A stretch of DNA of 64,000 nt, taken from positions 9,658,001 through 9,722,000 of the forward strand of contig OZ021729.1 of NCBI GenBank assembly GCA_963978545.1, read 5' to 3'. Position 1 is the first letter of the stretch. The number at the start of each line of letters is the position of its first letter. Source of the stretch: Linyphia triangularis. Taxonomy: Eukaryota > Arthropoda > Arachnida > Araneae > Linyphiidae. Shown here piece after piece: positions 47,622-59,179 of the stretch. The notes beneath the pieces were generated by a model that saw only the letters and a list, made by a program, of their open reading frames with translations, was not told where the DNA came from and ran no database searches. A program made the translations under genes and the position numbers.

Positions 47622-48262
47622 ACTAGGAGTGTGGAACATCGCACAACTTTCAATTACACTAAATTACTGATGTGGATTTGTGTCATTTATCGTTTCCATA
47701 TTTCCATCATTCATTTCGAAAAAATTGCCACTTAGGCGACATTTTTTGTGAGTAATTCTTCTTCTATGGATCTTTAAAAAAAAAATCGTTGATGAGGTAT
47801 GCTCAAGGAAAGAGAACTCTGTGTTAAAGGCATTCGTTTTTCAACTTTTTACGCCATTAAAGCATTTTTACTCGAATTTCGGTGGTGGGGGTGTTAGAAC
47901 ACCTTAAGAGGCTTTATCGCAGAGATTTTGAACAAAATCGTTAGAGCCATTTTTTTAGCAATTACTGAAAAACATGATTTTTTCAATGTCAGCTACCTTA
48001 CGCGCATGCGCGATTTTGACTAAAACCTTAACGGTAGGTCCCATGGCTACCACCAACTCGCACACCAAATTTGAATATCGTAGGTCAATTTGTTTGGGAG
48101 TTATGCTGACCACATACACACACACAGACAGACATTTTTTCTTGATCCCTTTTCTGAAATCAGGATGTTCCAAAACGTGTAGAAATGCAAAAAAATCACA
48201 ATTTTTTTTTTTTGACCAAATGCTATACTTTCATTACCCTATGTATACATATGGGTAATTGA
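47622..48262 (+). repeat. Single-arm copy of the 41270-42960 foldback family
   Basis: Shares gtgtggaacatc, ttttacgcc, gattttgaacaaaatcgttagagcca, cgcatgcgcgattttgac and atgttccaaaacgtgtag in order. It ends in accctatgtatacatatgggtaat, itself palindromic. Confidence 0.7.
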
Positions 48263-49737
48263 AAGTAGTATATCTTTAAGTTTTCTCAAAATCATATTTT
48301 GTTAAAAACATTTTATTGTACTATATAAAAATCCAGTCAACTAATCAAGTGATGGAAACACCTCGAAGTTTCCCGATTGATTTAGGTGTCGCCACCTTTT
48401 TCTAACCTATAATATCGCTGTTAAAAATAAAATAAAAAAAGAACTTTAAAAGAAATACGTCACTATTTACAATTATATACAGAATAAAATAAGATAAAAT
48501 AGACATTTAAAATAAATACTTCGCTATTTACCATTATATACAGAAAATGTGTGTAACACTATTAAGAACTAAGCAACATTGGGCCGTACAACAAAAATAT
48601 TGTTGCGGGGACAGGGTTCGAAAGACTTGAAGCCAAAGCAGATCAAATGTTGCAGAAATTTATTCCAATACAACTCTTCTCCGATTCCTTTACAACTCCA
48701 GGACTTCTCGTTCTAGTAGACAGAATACAGCTCTTTTCACAACAATAGAGCACAAAACAGCAGTTAAAAACTTGACAACACAACTGCTCAAATTGCTGCA
48801 CAAGACAATGCAATACAGTTCGCTTTCGGAACTCTCTGAACGCTCACTGAGACTCAGTATCAGTAATTCCAGTCAACTAATGGAATCAGCTAACAACTAA
48901 CTCAGTGACTCAAAATCAACTAACTAACTCATCTCATGGCCGGGCTTATATATAGGGGAGGCGAACATTCTTGAAATTTCTAGAGGTAGATATTTGGAGA
49001 ACTTACCAGATCGTAGTTGAAAAGTCCTATACATGTACATGGGGACCGAAAATGTCGCCAAATGGTCGCCAAGTCTGGCGATATTTGGCGATTTCTCGCC
49101 AAATTTGGGGACAAAAATTAGTCTCCAAAACCGTTGCCAACTTGGCTCTATCTCGCCAATTTGGCGAGATTGCCATTACCATAATGTTAAATGCCCTGCT
49201 CCTTAAAACTCGCTTCCCAAAGTTACCTTAGAGCAGGAATAGTAGGTAGAGAGATTAGTCCCATTGAAATTTCTCCCCGACCTGGCACAAGGACTGTACC
49301 ACGTGACTGCCGTCAAAGAGCAGCTATATTTGGCGGGATATCTTTGTTCGCTGTTATTTGACGATTTCGTATCCTTAATTTACGTAATTTATAACTTCTT
49401 TAAAAGTTTCGTTATTATGCTTTTTAAAATGTATTATTTTGTCTTAACAAGCAGAAAAATGTCAAGTAAAGTTATTAGAATTGTCATTTGAATAGGACAT
49501 ATTTTTAATAAATTTATTTTGACCCTTATTAGACCAGGAAATAGAGGTTTTTTTCCGGAATAATTCTAAACTAGCTAAATTTTGGAGGATAGCTTCTAAA
49601 TGTCATTAGAAATAAAATATCAAAAGTCGTCATCAGTCAGACGTACACTTCATTCAAAATGGCGGATCAAAGATAGCCGCCATAAGGTAAGCCCATAGTT
49701 GCACTTTCCCCTCATAACTTCTAAACTAATGAAGATA

Positions 49738-52585
49738 TCTCTATATATATAAGGCAAAGCCCTCACTCACTCACTCACTCACTCACTCACTCACTCACTC
49801 ACTCACTGACTCACTCATCACTAATTCTCCCACTTCCCACATAGTCACAACTCTGAAAATCGGCACAAATATCAACAATGGTAAACATAGAAAAAGTAAA
49901 CTATTCCGATCTCGATTAACACACTTTAAGGGGTCGAAAAGGGGTCAAACGTTCCAAACGGGGGACATTCGAAAATCCTACTTCCCACATAGTCACAACT
50001 CTGAAAATCGGCACAAATATCAACAATGGTAAAAATAGAAAAAGTAAACTATTCCGATCTCGATTAACCCACTTTAAGGGGTCGAAAAGGGGTTAAACGT
50101 TCCAAACGGGGGACATTCGAAAATCCTACTTCCCACATAGTCACAACACTGAAAATCGGCACAAATATCAACAATGGTAAAAATAGAAAAAGTAAACTAT
50201 TCCGATCTCGATTAACACACTTTAAGGGGTCGAAAAGGGGTCAAACGTTCCAAACGGGGGACATTCGAAAATCCTACTTCCCACATAGTCACAACTCTGA
50301 AAATCGGCACAAATATCAACAATGGTAAACATAGAAAAAGTAAACTATTCCGATCTCGATTAACCCACTTTAAGGGGTCGAAAAGGGGTCAAACGTTCCA
50401 AACGGGGGACATTCGAAAATCCTACTTCCCACATAGTCACAACTCTGAAAATCGGCACAAATATCAACAATGGTAAAAATAGAAAAAGTAAACTATTCCG
50501 ATCTCGATTAACACACTTTAAGGGGTCGAAAAGGGGTTAAACGTTCCAAACGGGGGACATTTGAAAATCCTACTTCCCACATAGTCACAACTCTGAAAAT
50601 CGGCACAAATATCAACAATGGTAAAAATAGAAAAAGTAAACTATTCCGATCTCGATTAACCCACTTTAAGGGGTCGAAAAGGGGTTAAACGTTCCAAACG
50701 GGGGACATTCGAAAATCCTACTTCCCACATAGTCACAACTCTGAAAATCGGCACAAATATCAACAATGGTAAACATAGAAAAAGTAAGCTATTCCGATCT
50801 CGATTAACCCACTTTAAGAGGTCAAAAAGGGGTTAAACGTTCCAAACGAGCGATATATTCGAATGTCCTACTTCTCATATTTTCATAATTCTGAAAACTG
50901 GTGTGAATATCAATAAAGACAAACGCAGAAAAAGTAAACTATTCCGATCTCCGGTGGATCAAGGGGTGGAAAAGGGGTTAAACGTTCCAAACGAGGAATA
51001 TTCGAATGTACCACTTCCCATATGGTCACAACTCGGAAATTTGGTACAAATGTCAAAAAAGATTAAACATAGAAAAAGTAAGCTATTCTGTTCTCGATTA
51101 ACCAACTTTAAGGGGTCGAAAAGGGGTTAAACGTTCCAAACGGGGGACATTCGAAAATCCTACTTCCCACATAGTCACAACACTGAAAATCGGCACAAAT
51201 ATCAACAATGGTAAAAATAGAAAAAGTAAACTATTCCGATCTCGATTAACACACTTTAAGGGGTCGAAAAGGGGTCAAACGTTCCAAACGGGGGACATTC
51301 GAAAATCCTACTTCCCACATAGTCACAACTCTGAAAATCGGCACAAATATCAACAATGGTAAACATAGAAAAAGTAAACTATTCCGATCTCGATTAACCC
51401 ACTTTAAGGGGTCGAAAAGGGGTCAAACGTTCCAAACGGGGGACATTCGAAAATCCTACTTCCCACATAGTCACAACTCTGAAAATCGGCACAAATATCA
51501 ACAATGGTAAAAATAGAAAAAGTAAACTATTCCGATCTCGATTAACACACTTTAAGGGGTCGAAAAGGGGTTAAACGTTCCAAACGGGGGACATTTGAAA
51601 ATCCTACTTCCCACATAGTCACAACTCTGAAAATCGGCACAAATATCAACAATGGTAAAAATAGAAAAAGTAAACTATTCCGATCTCGATTAACCCACTT
51701 TAAGGGGTCGAAAAGGGGTTAAACGTTCCAAACGGGGGACATTCGAAAATCCTACTTCCCACATAGTCACAACTCTGAAAATCGGCACAAATATCAACAA
51801 TGGTAAACATAGAAAAAGTAAGCTATTCCGATCTCGATTAACCCACTTTAAGAGGTCAAAAAGGGGTTAAACGTTCCAAACGAGCGATATATTCGAATGT
51901 CCTACTTCTCATATTTTCATAATTCTGAAAACTGGTGTGAATATCAATAAAGACAAACGCAGAAAAAGTAAACTATTCCGATCTCCGGTGGATCAAGGGG
52001 TGGAAAAGGGGTTAAACGTTCCAAACGAGGAATATTCGAATGTACCACTTCCCATATGGTCACAACTCGGAAATTTGGTACAAATGTCAAAAAAGATTAA
52101 ACATAGAAAAAGTAAGCTATTCTGTTCTCGATTAACCAACTTTAAGGGGTCGAAAAGGGGTTAAATGTTCCAAACGAGGGATATCCGAATGTTACTCTTC
52201 CAATGTAGTCATTTTTCTGATATTTTTTTGCAAATGTTAAAAAATAAGTCATTCCAATATCGATATTTTTAAGGGATGAAAAGACGACGCAACATTGAAA
52301 CTATACGAGGATTAACTTAATGTCTAATTAACTTAATTCCAATACAGCTACTACTTTGAAATTTAAAACTAAGAGCAAACATAAACACAATAAACTATTC
52401 CAGTTTACTATTCACAATTATAAATTTCGTTTAAAATGTCAACAAAGGAAAGTTCCTATTTTGATAAATCAATTTGTCGGGATCGAAATGGGAGCAAACG
52501 TCTGAAGTGTAGAATACATGAATGTCTTTTGATCGCTAAAATGCTAATGGTAAAATTTCGTAGCGCAGCACGGGTATTCAGCTAG
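49738..52585 (+). mobile_element. Helitron carrying a 148-bp satellite
   Basis: The 5' end TCTCTATATATATAAGGC follows an A, and the 3' end GCACGGGTATTCAGCTAG precedes a T, the standard Helitron context with CTAG terminus. The sub-terminal hairpin is weak. After the 5' end come a (CTCA)n tract (49763-49810) and the tandem array. No Rep or helicase is encoded, so it is non-autonomous. It is nested in the P-like element. Confidence 0.85.
49833..52196 (+). repeat. 148-bp tandem satellite with 1,034-bp higher-order duplication
   Basis: Monomers beginning cttcccacatagtcacaac start at 49833, 49981, 50129, 50277, 50425, 50573 and 50721. Diverged monomers start near 50871 and 51014, and the pattern restarts at 51163. 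The segment 50129-51162 (seven monomers: four of 148, then 150, 143 and 149 bp) repeats with essentially no change as 51163-52196. It creates two identical 75-codon frames (50903, 51937) that are not genes. Confidence 0.93.
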
Positions 52586-53345
52586 TTTGAATATAAAACA
52601 AATGCCAAATTACTTCTTAAGATTTATCCTTTAAATTTATGGCAATGATTGAGACATAAATTTGAAGAAAATGTGTAACTAAACTTCAAAAAATAAATTT
52701 GATTTTTTTTAAATAGCCATTAACTTAGTGTTTTTTGGCTATTTTGTATGTATTTGAAAACCTTTAAAATGTTCCTGTTCTTTAAATATTCATTAAAATA
52801 ATTTTTATTCTTAAATGTTGGGGGGTAATGTTTTTATGACTTCAATAAACTTGGGATAGTACTTTAAATGACACTACATTTAATTAGTAAATAGTTGTTT
52901 CCATACATGCTTTAATTTAACAAATTAAACATAAAACACTTATAAAAAGACATTTTTATTGCATTTCACAGAAAATATTCATTCAAAGAAATTTTTATTG
53001 CATTTTACAGAAAATATTTATTTAAATTGTATAATTTATTTATATGTTCTATTTGTTAATAAATATGACAAGCCATATAAACCCATTTACTTGACTTAAT
53101 TATCTATTAACATTTAAAATAATATTTCTTAATAATAGAAATATTTATATCAAATTCATATACTGTAAATTAACACACGTATGTAAGAAATTGCGTAATA
53201 CTTGAATTAGGTATTCGTACATTTCTAGAAAAATAGAAAATAACTGTATTATTACAGATAATTTTAATTTCTGTATTAACAAAAATAATTTTGTTGCGCA
53301 CTTGTTTCAATTAAAAAAAGGACTAATTTATGACAAAACGAAAAT
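52586..53345. other. AT-rich internal part of the P-like element
   Basis: I searched the minus strand for the third THAP exon (C-x2-H-F) and a transposase core and saw neither. Confidence 0.5.
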
Positions 53346-53370
53346 TTAATTGATTTTCAATTTTTTAAAC

Positions 53371-54166
53371 CTGTCTGTAGCTTTAAAACCTTCTCTGCGA
53401 ATATTCCTTTCCCATAATTTTCTTCGGTTCTCATCTTTTGGAAAGCTAAAATAAAAGGTCAATAAATAATAAACTTTCATCCAAATAATAAACATAAAAA
53501 AAAAAATATTATAATTTTAACTTTCTTTAAACTTCATTCGATATATTTATTTAATAATTTGTTACATATTTAATTAAAGTAAATTTAATAAACTTAAGAT
53601 AATCTAAAAATGTTTTTCATTAAGGTGTCAAAGTATTTTAAAATATTCATATTAATGTTTTGTAATCAGCGTCGAAAGTTGAGAAATTTTAGTATATTGG
53701 TTCGTTGTATAGGATTTACTGGAAAAATATTTGGGAAGCTAACAAATAAATTTAACAATTTGTTTTATTTTGCAATTCAAAAATATTCCTTACGCGAGCG
53801 ACTTAGAGCAGACATGCTCGTTTCGCTGACCTGCTTTACCATTTGGCGAAAACTGAATATCGCCAAGAGATTACGGCGTATGCCAATTAAAACTTAACTA
53901 AAAGAATTATGTCTGACATATTTTTTCAAACGATTACGAAATACGTAGATATGATGTATAATAAAAATGTTTGAACAGAGATTTCATAAAAATCAACTCC
54001 TTTTTCTTGTGATAACTCAGTTTTACCGTAGGTCTTGACATAACACGACATAAAAAGCTTCAAATATAAACTAAAATAATAATCAGTGAACTTACCTATG
54101 AAAGGAAATTGGTCCTCCTTTAACTTGTCTTTCGGAGCAGCCAAAGGCACAACATGCAGACACCAT
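53371..54166 (-). pseudogene. THAP-domain N-terminal exons of a transposase-like gene (truncated)
   Basis: THAP is a C2CH zinc-dependent DNA-binding domain found in P-element transposases, THAP9 and host THAP proteins. Exon 1 (54166-54096) encodes MVSACCAFGCSERQVKGGPI then SFH; exon 2 (53445-53371, acceptor AG at 53447-53446) continues SFPKDENRRKLWERNIRREG then FKATD. Phases agree (2/2), and the CxxxC, SFH.FP, W and FK.T positions match THAP domains. The expected third exon with the C-x2-H pair and the AVPTIF-type end is not found; if exon 2 is not spliced it stops at 53348-53346. A 71-nt first exon and a donor GTAAG look normal. Because it is inside an element with transposon ends, I take it as the remnant of the transposase gene, not a host gene. 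Confidence 0.7.
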
Positions 54167-54507
54167 TTAGCAGCTTAAAACACTAGTCGAATATCAGCAC
54201 GTTCTTCGTAGAACGAAAGGCAGCCATTGAAATAACATTACAAGAAGTGGAAAGGGGTGACTCAGAAGACTGACGGTAGTCACGTGATTATAACCAGAGA
54301 ACAGGGAGAATAGGGTTTCCCTCTCTCTACCCACTATTCCTGCTCTAAGAAAGTTACCTCTGTAAAACTCGTTATCAAGCATCAAGAGACGCATTGCAGG
54401 GAAACAAACTATTACATTGCCTCTTATGCGAAATGTACATAAATTTTACTGTTTACAAAATTAACGCTATGAAATATTTACAAATATACAAAAATTCGTA
54501 ACAATAT

Positions 54508-55346
54508 AATAAATACTTAACATCATGTGTGAAGACTTGGTATAAACAAAATTAAATTTTATATTGTAGGGTGTTTTAACCTTTAAAAACACTTTGCATT
54601 AAGTTTCTGACTGCTCAGTTATAAGGGCAGATAATACAAATGATTCGTAGCTTATACATTGCAAATGTTTTGTAATAAATTGCTCTTTTGTTATGACGTA
54701 AACGATTTTGGCAGTATTTTAACAGAAACAAAGCACATTACCTAAGAAATTTATTCATAACAGCCAAGTTCTCGTAAGCTATTTTTTCATTTGAAAAACA
54801 AGTGACATATCTTTAATCAATTTATCAAGCGGTATCTTTGTATGAATGATAAAACGCAAACAAATCCGGTTTTACTACTGGATGTGTATTCTTATTCTTG
54901 GAATGTACCGAAAAAGACAGTTTGTTTAAGGTCTTTCGTAAAACAATTCAAACGTATGTAGATCGATTAGTTATGAATAGAATATGAAAAATAATAATGG
55001 CCTTAAAAAAGTATTAGAACTATTCTGGAAACTGATCATCTATATTCGATTCTATTTCGAACGACACATTCTGCATAAAACAACAGTTAAGGAATTAGCA
55101 GAACTATATTAAAGACATTTGTAAGAAATGTTTCAGTGATGAATTAGAACCAAAATAGCTACCTTTTAAAAGCACTAAACTGTTGTAATAAATGTTACAG
55201 CTTAAAAATGACTTTTAAATATAAGCTCCTTACATATACAAGGGCAATTTTCTGGATGACACACGGGACATTAAAAAAATTAAATTTGGACAAATTAAAA
55301 TTTCAAAATATATTTTTAATCTAGTACTTATGTTTTTGTTTCATAT
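54508..55346. other. Stretch without a recognised feature
   Basis: AT-rich spacer between the two LTR-like copies. The frames are short, and no retrotransposon coding motifs are present, so the two copies are not an LTR pair of one element. Confidence 0.5.
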
Positions 55347-56042
55347 TGTGGCGTGGATGGGTCCTCCAAACAATTGCAGAAATTTATTCCGATATACTCT
55401 TCACAGATTCTTTTACAAAACCTGAACTTCTGGTTCTAGAAGTCTCAATTCAGCTCTTTACACAACAATAGAGCTCAAACAGCAGTTAAAAACTTGACAA
55501 CACAACTGCTAAAATCGACGCAAAAGACAATGCAATACAGTTCGCTTTAGAACTACTCTGAATGCTCACTGAGACTCAGTATCTCAACTCAGTAATTTCA
55601 GTCAACTAACGGACTCAACTCACTGATTCAATATAGGAGTCAATATAGTCAATATAGGAGACGGCCTTATATAGGAGTCAAACCTTTCTTGAAACTTCTA
55701 GAGGTAGATATTTGGAGAACTTTCCAGATCGTGATCGAAAAGTCCTATACATGTACATGGGGACCGAAAATGTCGCCAAATGGTCGCCAAGTTTGGCGAT
55801 TTATCGCCAAACTTGGCGACAAAATTAGTTGCAAAACAGTCGCCAACTTGGCTCTATCTCGCCAATTTGGCGAGATTGCCATTAAAATAATGTTAAATGC
55901 CCTGCTCCTTGTAAAACTCGCTTCTCTACACACATTGCAGGAAAGCAAACCCTTGCACTGCCTTATGCGAAATGTACAGAAATGTATCTTTTTACATAAT
56001 TAATGCTACGAAATATTTACAAATATACAGAAATTCGTAACA
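55347..56042 (+). mobile_element. Solo-LTR-like element, uninterrupted copy (696 bp)
   Basis: TGTGGCGTGGAT to ATTCGTAACA; matches 48601-49226 joined to 54350-54503. It has a TATA-like CTTATATAGGAG (55667) and the Cys-free but CpG-containing motif gtcgccaaatggtcgccaag. The flanks do not show a convincing duplication. Confidence 0.65.
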
Positions 56043-56615
56043 ATTTAATATAAGTTGATGACAAAATTATGTAAAAAAAAATTATTATTTTAAATAGATC
56101 AAATATACATTTATAAGCCACCAACGCACGGATCACGGACGTGTCCCGTGCATCAGATGTCATAAACGTAAGTTTCATTTAGTTAAAATAATTATTTTTT
56201 CTTATAACTTTGCCACCAAATAATATTATATCAAACAAAAACATAACTACTAGAATCATCATAATTTTATAATTCTATTCTGCTTGCGATCAAAATGTAT
56301 CGAGCCTCACCCAGGGAATCGTTTACAAGGTCCATTGGAAAAGAATGTCCTTATTTCAAAATCATGAGATGGAAAAACTGTTCAACGAATTCACATGATA
56401 CTTGGGTGTAAATGTGGTGGAAAAACAAGTAAGTTTTATTTCTGTCTCTCCTAATTTCCTTCAATCTGGGTATGCCTATCTGTATCAAGCCTTAAACGTA
56501 AAATTCCTCAACTCAAAAGCTGGATGAGGTGGCCAAGGTGTTCTCGTCGCCCTGATCGCTGGACTAATAATTCTAAGAAAATATCACAGACATCGTATAC
56601 ACTGAACTGAACAGC

Positions 56616-56934
56616 CAGAAATGTAATGGGGCCGGTACGGCGCACCGGTACTTGTTTCTGATCCGGTACGGCGTACCGGTGTACTTTTTTAAATTTGTAT
56701 TAATGACTAATTAATAATAACTATTCTTATAAATCTTTATGCATGTGTTGTGGTATAAATTAGTGAGAAAATAAGTACACAAATTAAGAGTATTTAGCTT
56801 TTTTTATATCATAAGTTATGTAAAATATAGTGAATTTGTATTATATAATTAAAAAATCCCAGGCTTCAGTTGGGGTTACCGTACAATCGGGAAGCTTGCG
56901 TACCTAGAATTTTTTTTGAGGAACTACAACTCTG
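56616..56934. mobile_element. hAT-type MITE, second copy
   Basis: Same family as 27274-27539 (aatctttatgcatgtg, aattaaaaaatc, gggaagcttgcgtac, gaactacaac). The ends CAGAAATGTAATGG and ACTACAACTCTG are more diverged. A duplicated cggtacggcg.accggt near the left end is an extra internal repeat. Confidence 0.65.
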
Positions 56935-56984
56935 CTGATCACAGATCAAAGCCACCTAAAACGTCGTATCACATAACTTCGAAA

Positions 56985-57062
56985 TTTAGTAGAGCACCTA
57001 GTGACTCGGTTAGCCACGTTGTCGCCTCATGTCCAAAAAATCGTAGGATCAAACCACAACTG

Positions 57063-57132
<70 letters not shown>

Positions 57133-57190
57133 CTGCTGCCTCAATGTCCTCTTATTGGGAGGCGTGTATGTGGAGAAAAATTGTCAAGGT
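56985..57190 (+). mobile_element. SINE-like fragment with (TG)n insertion
   Basis: An A-box-like region (tagtgactcggttagccac) precedes a B-box-like aggatcaaacc and a (TG)n tract at 57066-57131, then gcctcaatgtcctcttattgg shared with 2281-2460. The (TG)n gives a spurious Cys-Val frame. Confidence 0.4.
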
Positions 57191-57597
57191 CAGGTGTTCA
57201 GTGTCTTATTATTTGACTTCAAAATTGAAGTCTGTCTATTAATATAATATCTCCCGCCAGCTTGTTTTGGATTGTCTGTTGCTTTAAAAACCCATTTTTC
57301 AAGGGCATCTACGCCAGTTTTCTGCATACATCACCCTTATTCTGAATCGACGAGTTTTGTTTCTGTAGTTAACACTATCAACCAGACTATCTGGCGGCTT
57401 GATAGATAGACAATACAAGCCGTAGATGTTGTTGCAATTAGGTTAGGGCGTAACATTTTACACGTCTAGCCCTTGTGACAGAAAACTTCAAACAGACCAC
57501 CAATAGGAGATAAAACTTTACACATGCTTTCGAACACAACAACAGCACAAATCCGCTCGCCAACATCGGCTCGACATAGGGAAATTCTGATGTAGAC

Positions 57598-57880
57598 TAA
57601 CCGTTGTTACGGATATTGACCAATCTCACCCAGTGCTGGGTAAAATATACTGGAGGTTTTGAAGTGTTGATGCAGAGTTTTAAAATGGACATATAGTGTT
57701 ATAAGAAAGGGCAGAGGGATAAAAATATGTTTTGTGATGGTTTTGACTTGTTTATTTTTTTTTAAAAAGTCATGTATTTTGGAACGATGCTCGAAATTCA
57801 ACATGAATTGACCAATCTTCCCAGAGTACCTGTATTCGAAATTGGACAATACCACTGTGGTACCTGGGACATAGCATCAA
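57598..57880 (+). repeat. Single-arm copy of the 45165-47390 foldback family
   Basis: Shares attgaccaatctc.c.cag, taaaatatactgga, cagagttttaaaat and gtattttggaacgat.ctc with 47125-47360. Confidence 0.65.
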
Positions 57881-58092
57881 AATTGATAATCGTTTTGACG
57901 TCTGTCGAGCGACTTGTCAGGCACACGTCGAAACATAGTGAAGTACCTTAGAAATTATAGTCAGTTTGTAAAATCTTTGCCAAAGAACCACATATCATGG
58001 TTAATAAACAATACACGTGCGTAGACATTGTTTATTTACCATATTAAGGTTTTAATTTAGAGCACTCTTTTAGTTTGACCTTGCATTTAAAA

Positions 58093-58130
58093 TTAGCTGA
58101 GTACCCGTGCTTTTTATCAACTCAAATTGC
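58093..58130 (-). mobile_element. Isolated Helitron 3' end
   Basis: The minus strand reads AAGCACGGGTACTCAGCTAA followed by T, a Helitron 3' terminus (CTRR). The matching 5' end was not found. Confidence 0.4.
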
Positions 58131-58494
58131 TTAAACTATAGTTAAAACTTTCAAATCCTGAGTGATAATATGGTAGAAAAGTGATACAAAATCACCCTAA
58201 GTTAACTAATTAAGTTTTCTAATTATCCCCAAAAACATCTTAACGGTGACAGTTTTCTTAGCTTCATGCCTCATTGAAAATAATGTCGAATAATTAAGAC
58301 CAGCTAATTGCGAAACAGAACCTCCACGAAACAGTTATATAAAATCAGTAAAATCAATAATCAGTAAAAATACGTTATTTTCACATGCAAACCTTAAATA
58401 CCATATAAGCAGCAATCAGGTGTGGTGCATTAAATAATAAAAAATAGGGTACAGTTTAGAATCACTGTTACATTGATCACTGACTTACTGCTCA

Positions 58495-59179
58495 CTAGGG
58501 GGCTTTGCCCCCTGCTCGCTAACGCTCACCAACCCCCAAACGCCTTGCCGCTCGAATTTGTGGTTAAAACATCTTGCTGCGCTCGAATAGGTTTGCCAGC
58601 CATAAAAAATGTAACCAAATTTTTATAAATCTAATGTAAGGCCTAATAGAGAAAACACCCAAATTGCAAGTTTCATAATAGAAAGCTAAATATACTATCC
58701 GCCAACATTCTGACTTAAAACTTCATCAGCTATGCCCTTACATTGAAGTCCCAATATCTTTTATTTATTCTGATAAGTCGCCCCGTTAGAAACGACGTCC
58801 AACGCGAGGCATTTTCTGGATAGAAATACTTCAAAATAATAATTACTCTAATACAAAAATGCTTCAGAAAAAAAGAAAAAATCAACTTTAAAACGAAGAG
58901 TTTAAAAAGAGCTTTAAAATTAGCAACGGGTTTGTTGTTTACATATACGTAAGGATGTTGCCATTCATATATTCAAAATCATTGAGGCTTTGTAGTAGCT
59001 TAATGATGAAAAATATTGAAATTTAACTAATTAATAAATTGTTAATAAATTATTTTGGCACGTTTTGGCAAATCTACAGCTTATTTCCTTTAAAATGACA
59101 CCTTGATCATTGAAATTGGTTGAGCAGTTTAGGCGGACGGACTAACCCCAAAAAACGTATTGCCTATTAAATATATAGA
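58495..59179 (-). mobile_element. Helitron copy B of a head-to-tail dimer
   Basis: The minus-strand 5' end TCTATATATTTAATAGG starts at 59179. The 3' end has the hairpin GGGGGC-AAA-GCCCCC and terminal CTAG (58498-58495), followed by T. It is near-identical to copy A over most of its length and has a different middle (58780-58830). No coding sequence. Confidence 0.85.

Larger units (their letters stand above)
49227..54349 (-). mobile_element. P-superfamily-like transposon: ~28-bp TIRs, 8-bp TSD, THAP exons
   Basis: The termini begin CTTAGAGCAGGAATAGT and match over about 28 bp with one mismatch (49227-49254 versus 54322-54349). The target duplication AAAGTTAC is perfect (49219-49226, 54350-54357). 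Subterminal inverted motifs CACGTGACTGCCGTCA (49300-49315) and TGACGGTAGTCACGTG (54271-54286) lie 63-73 bp inside the ends. Two THAP-encoding exons sit near the right end on the minus strand. THAP domain, 8-bp duplication, long TIR and internal inverted repeats are all features of P elements. The catalytic part is absent, replaced or displaced by a Helitron. Confidence 0.75.
48601..54503 (+). mobile_element. Solo-LTR-like element (~0.77 kb) split by a 5.1 kb insertion
   Basis: It starts TGTTGCGGGGAC and ends ATTCGTAACA, and is flanked by ATAT on both sides (48597-48600, 54504-54507), a 4-bp duplication. A TATA-like CTTATATATAGGG lies at 48944-48956. The part to 49226 continues at 54350 after the insertion. 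The copy at 55347-56042 matches across the junction and proves the insertion. No internal retrotransposon genes are next to it. Confidence 0.65.

Noticed and set aside
50903..52164. Two identical 75-codon frames
   Set aside because: Both arise from the duplicated satellite block and have no domain.
53610..53897. 95-codon Lys/Arg/Phe-rich frame inside the P-like element
   Set aside because: It lies in the intron between the two THAP exons on the other strand, with no recognisable domain.
52586..54349. THAP exons as a host THAP gene
   Set aside because: They lie inside TIRs with an 8-bp duplication, and no downstream host exon was found; kept as a transposon remnant, though not excluded.
48601..56042. 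The two LTR-like copies as one LTR retrotransposon
   Set aside because: The sequence between them has no gag, protease, RT or integrase motif, and the first copy is itself split by a DNA transposon; they are better read as separate solo LTR-like copies.
57065..57247. Cys-Val-rich frame
   Set aside because: Translation of (TG)n only.
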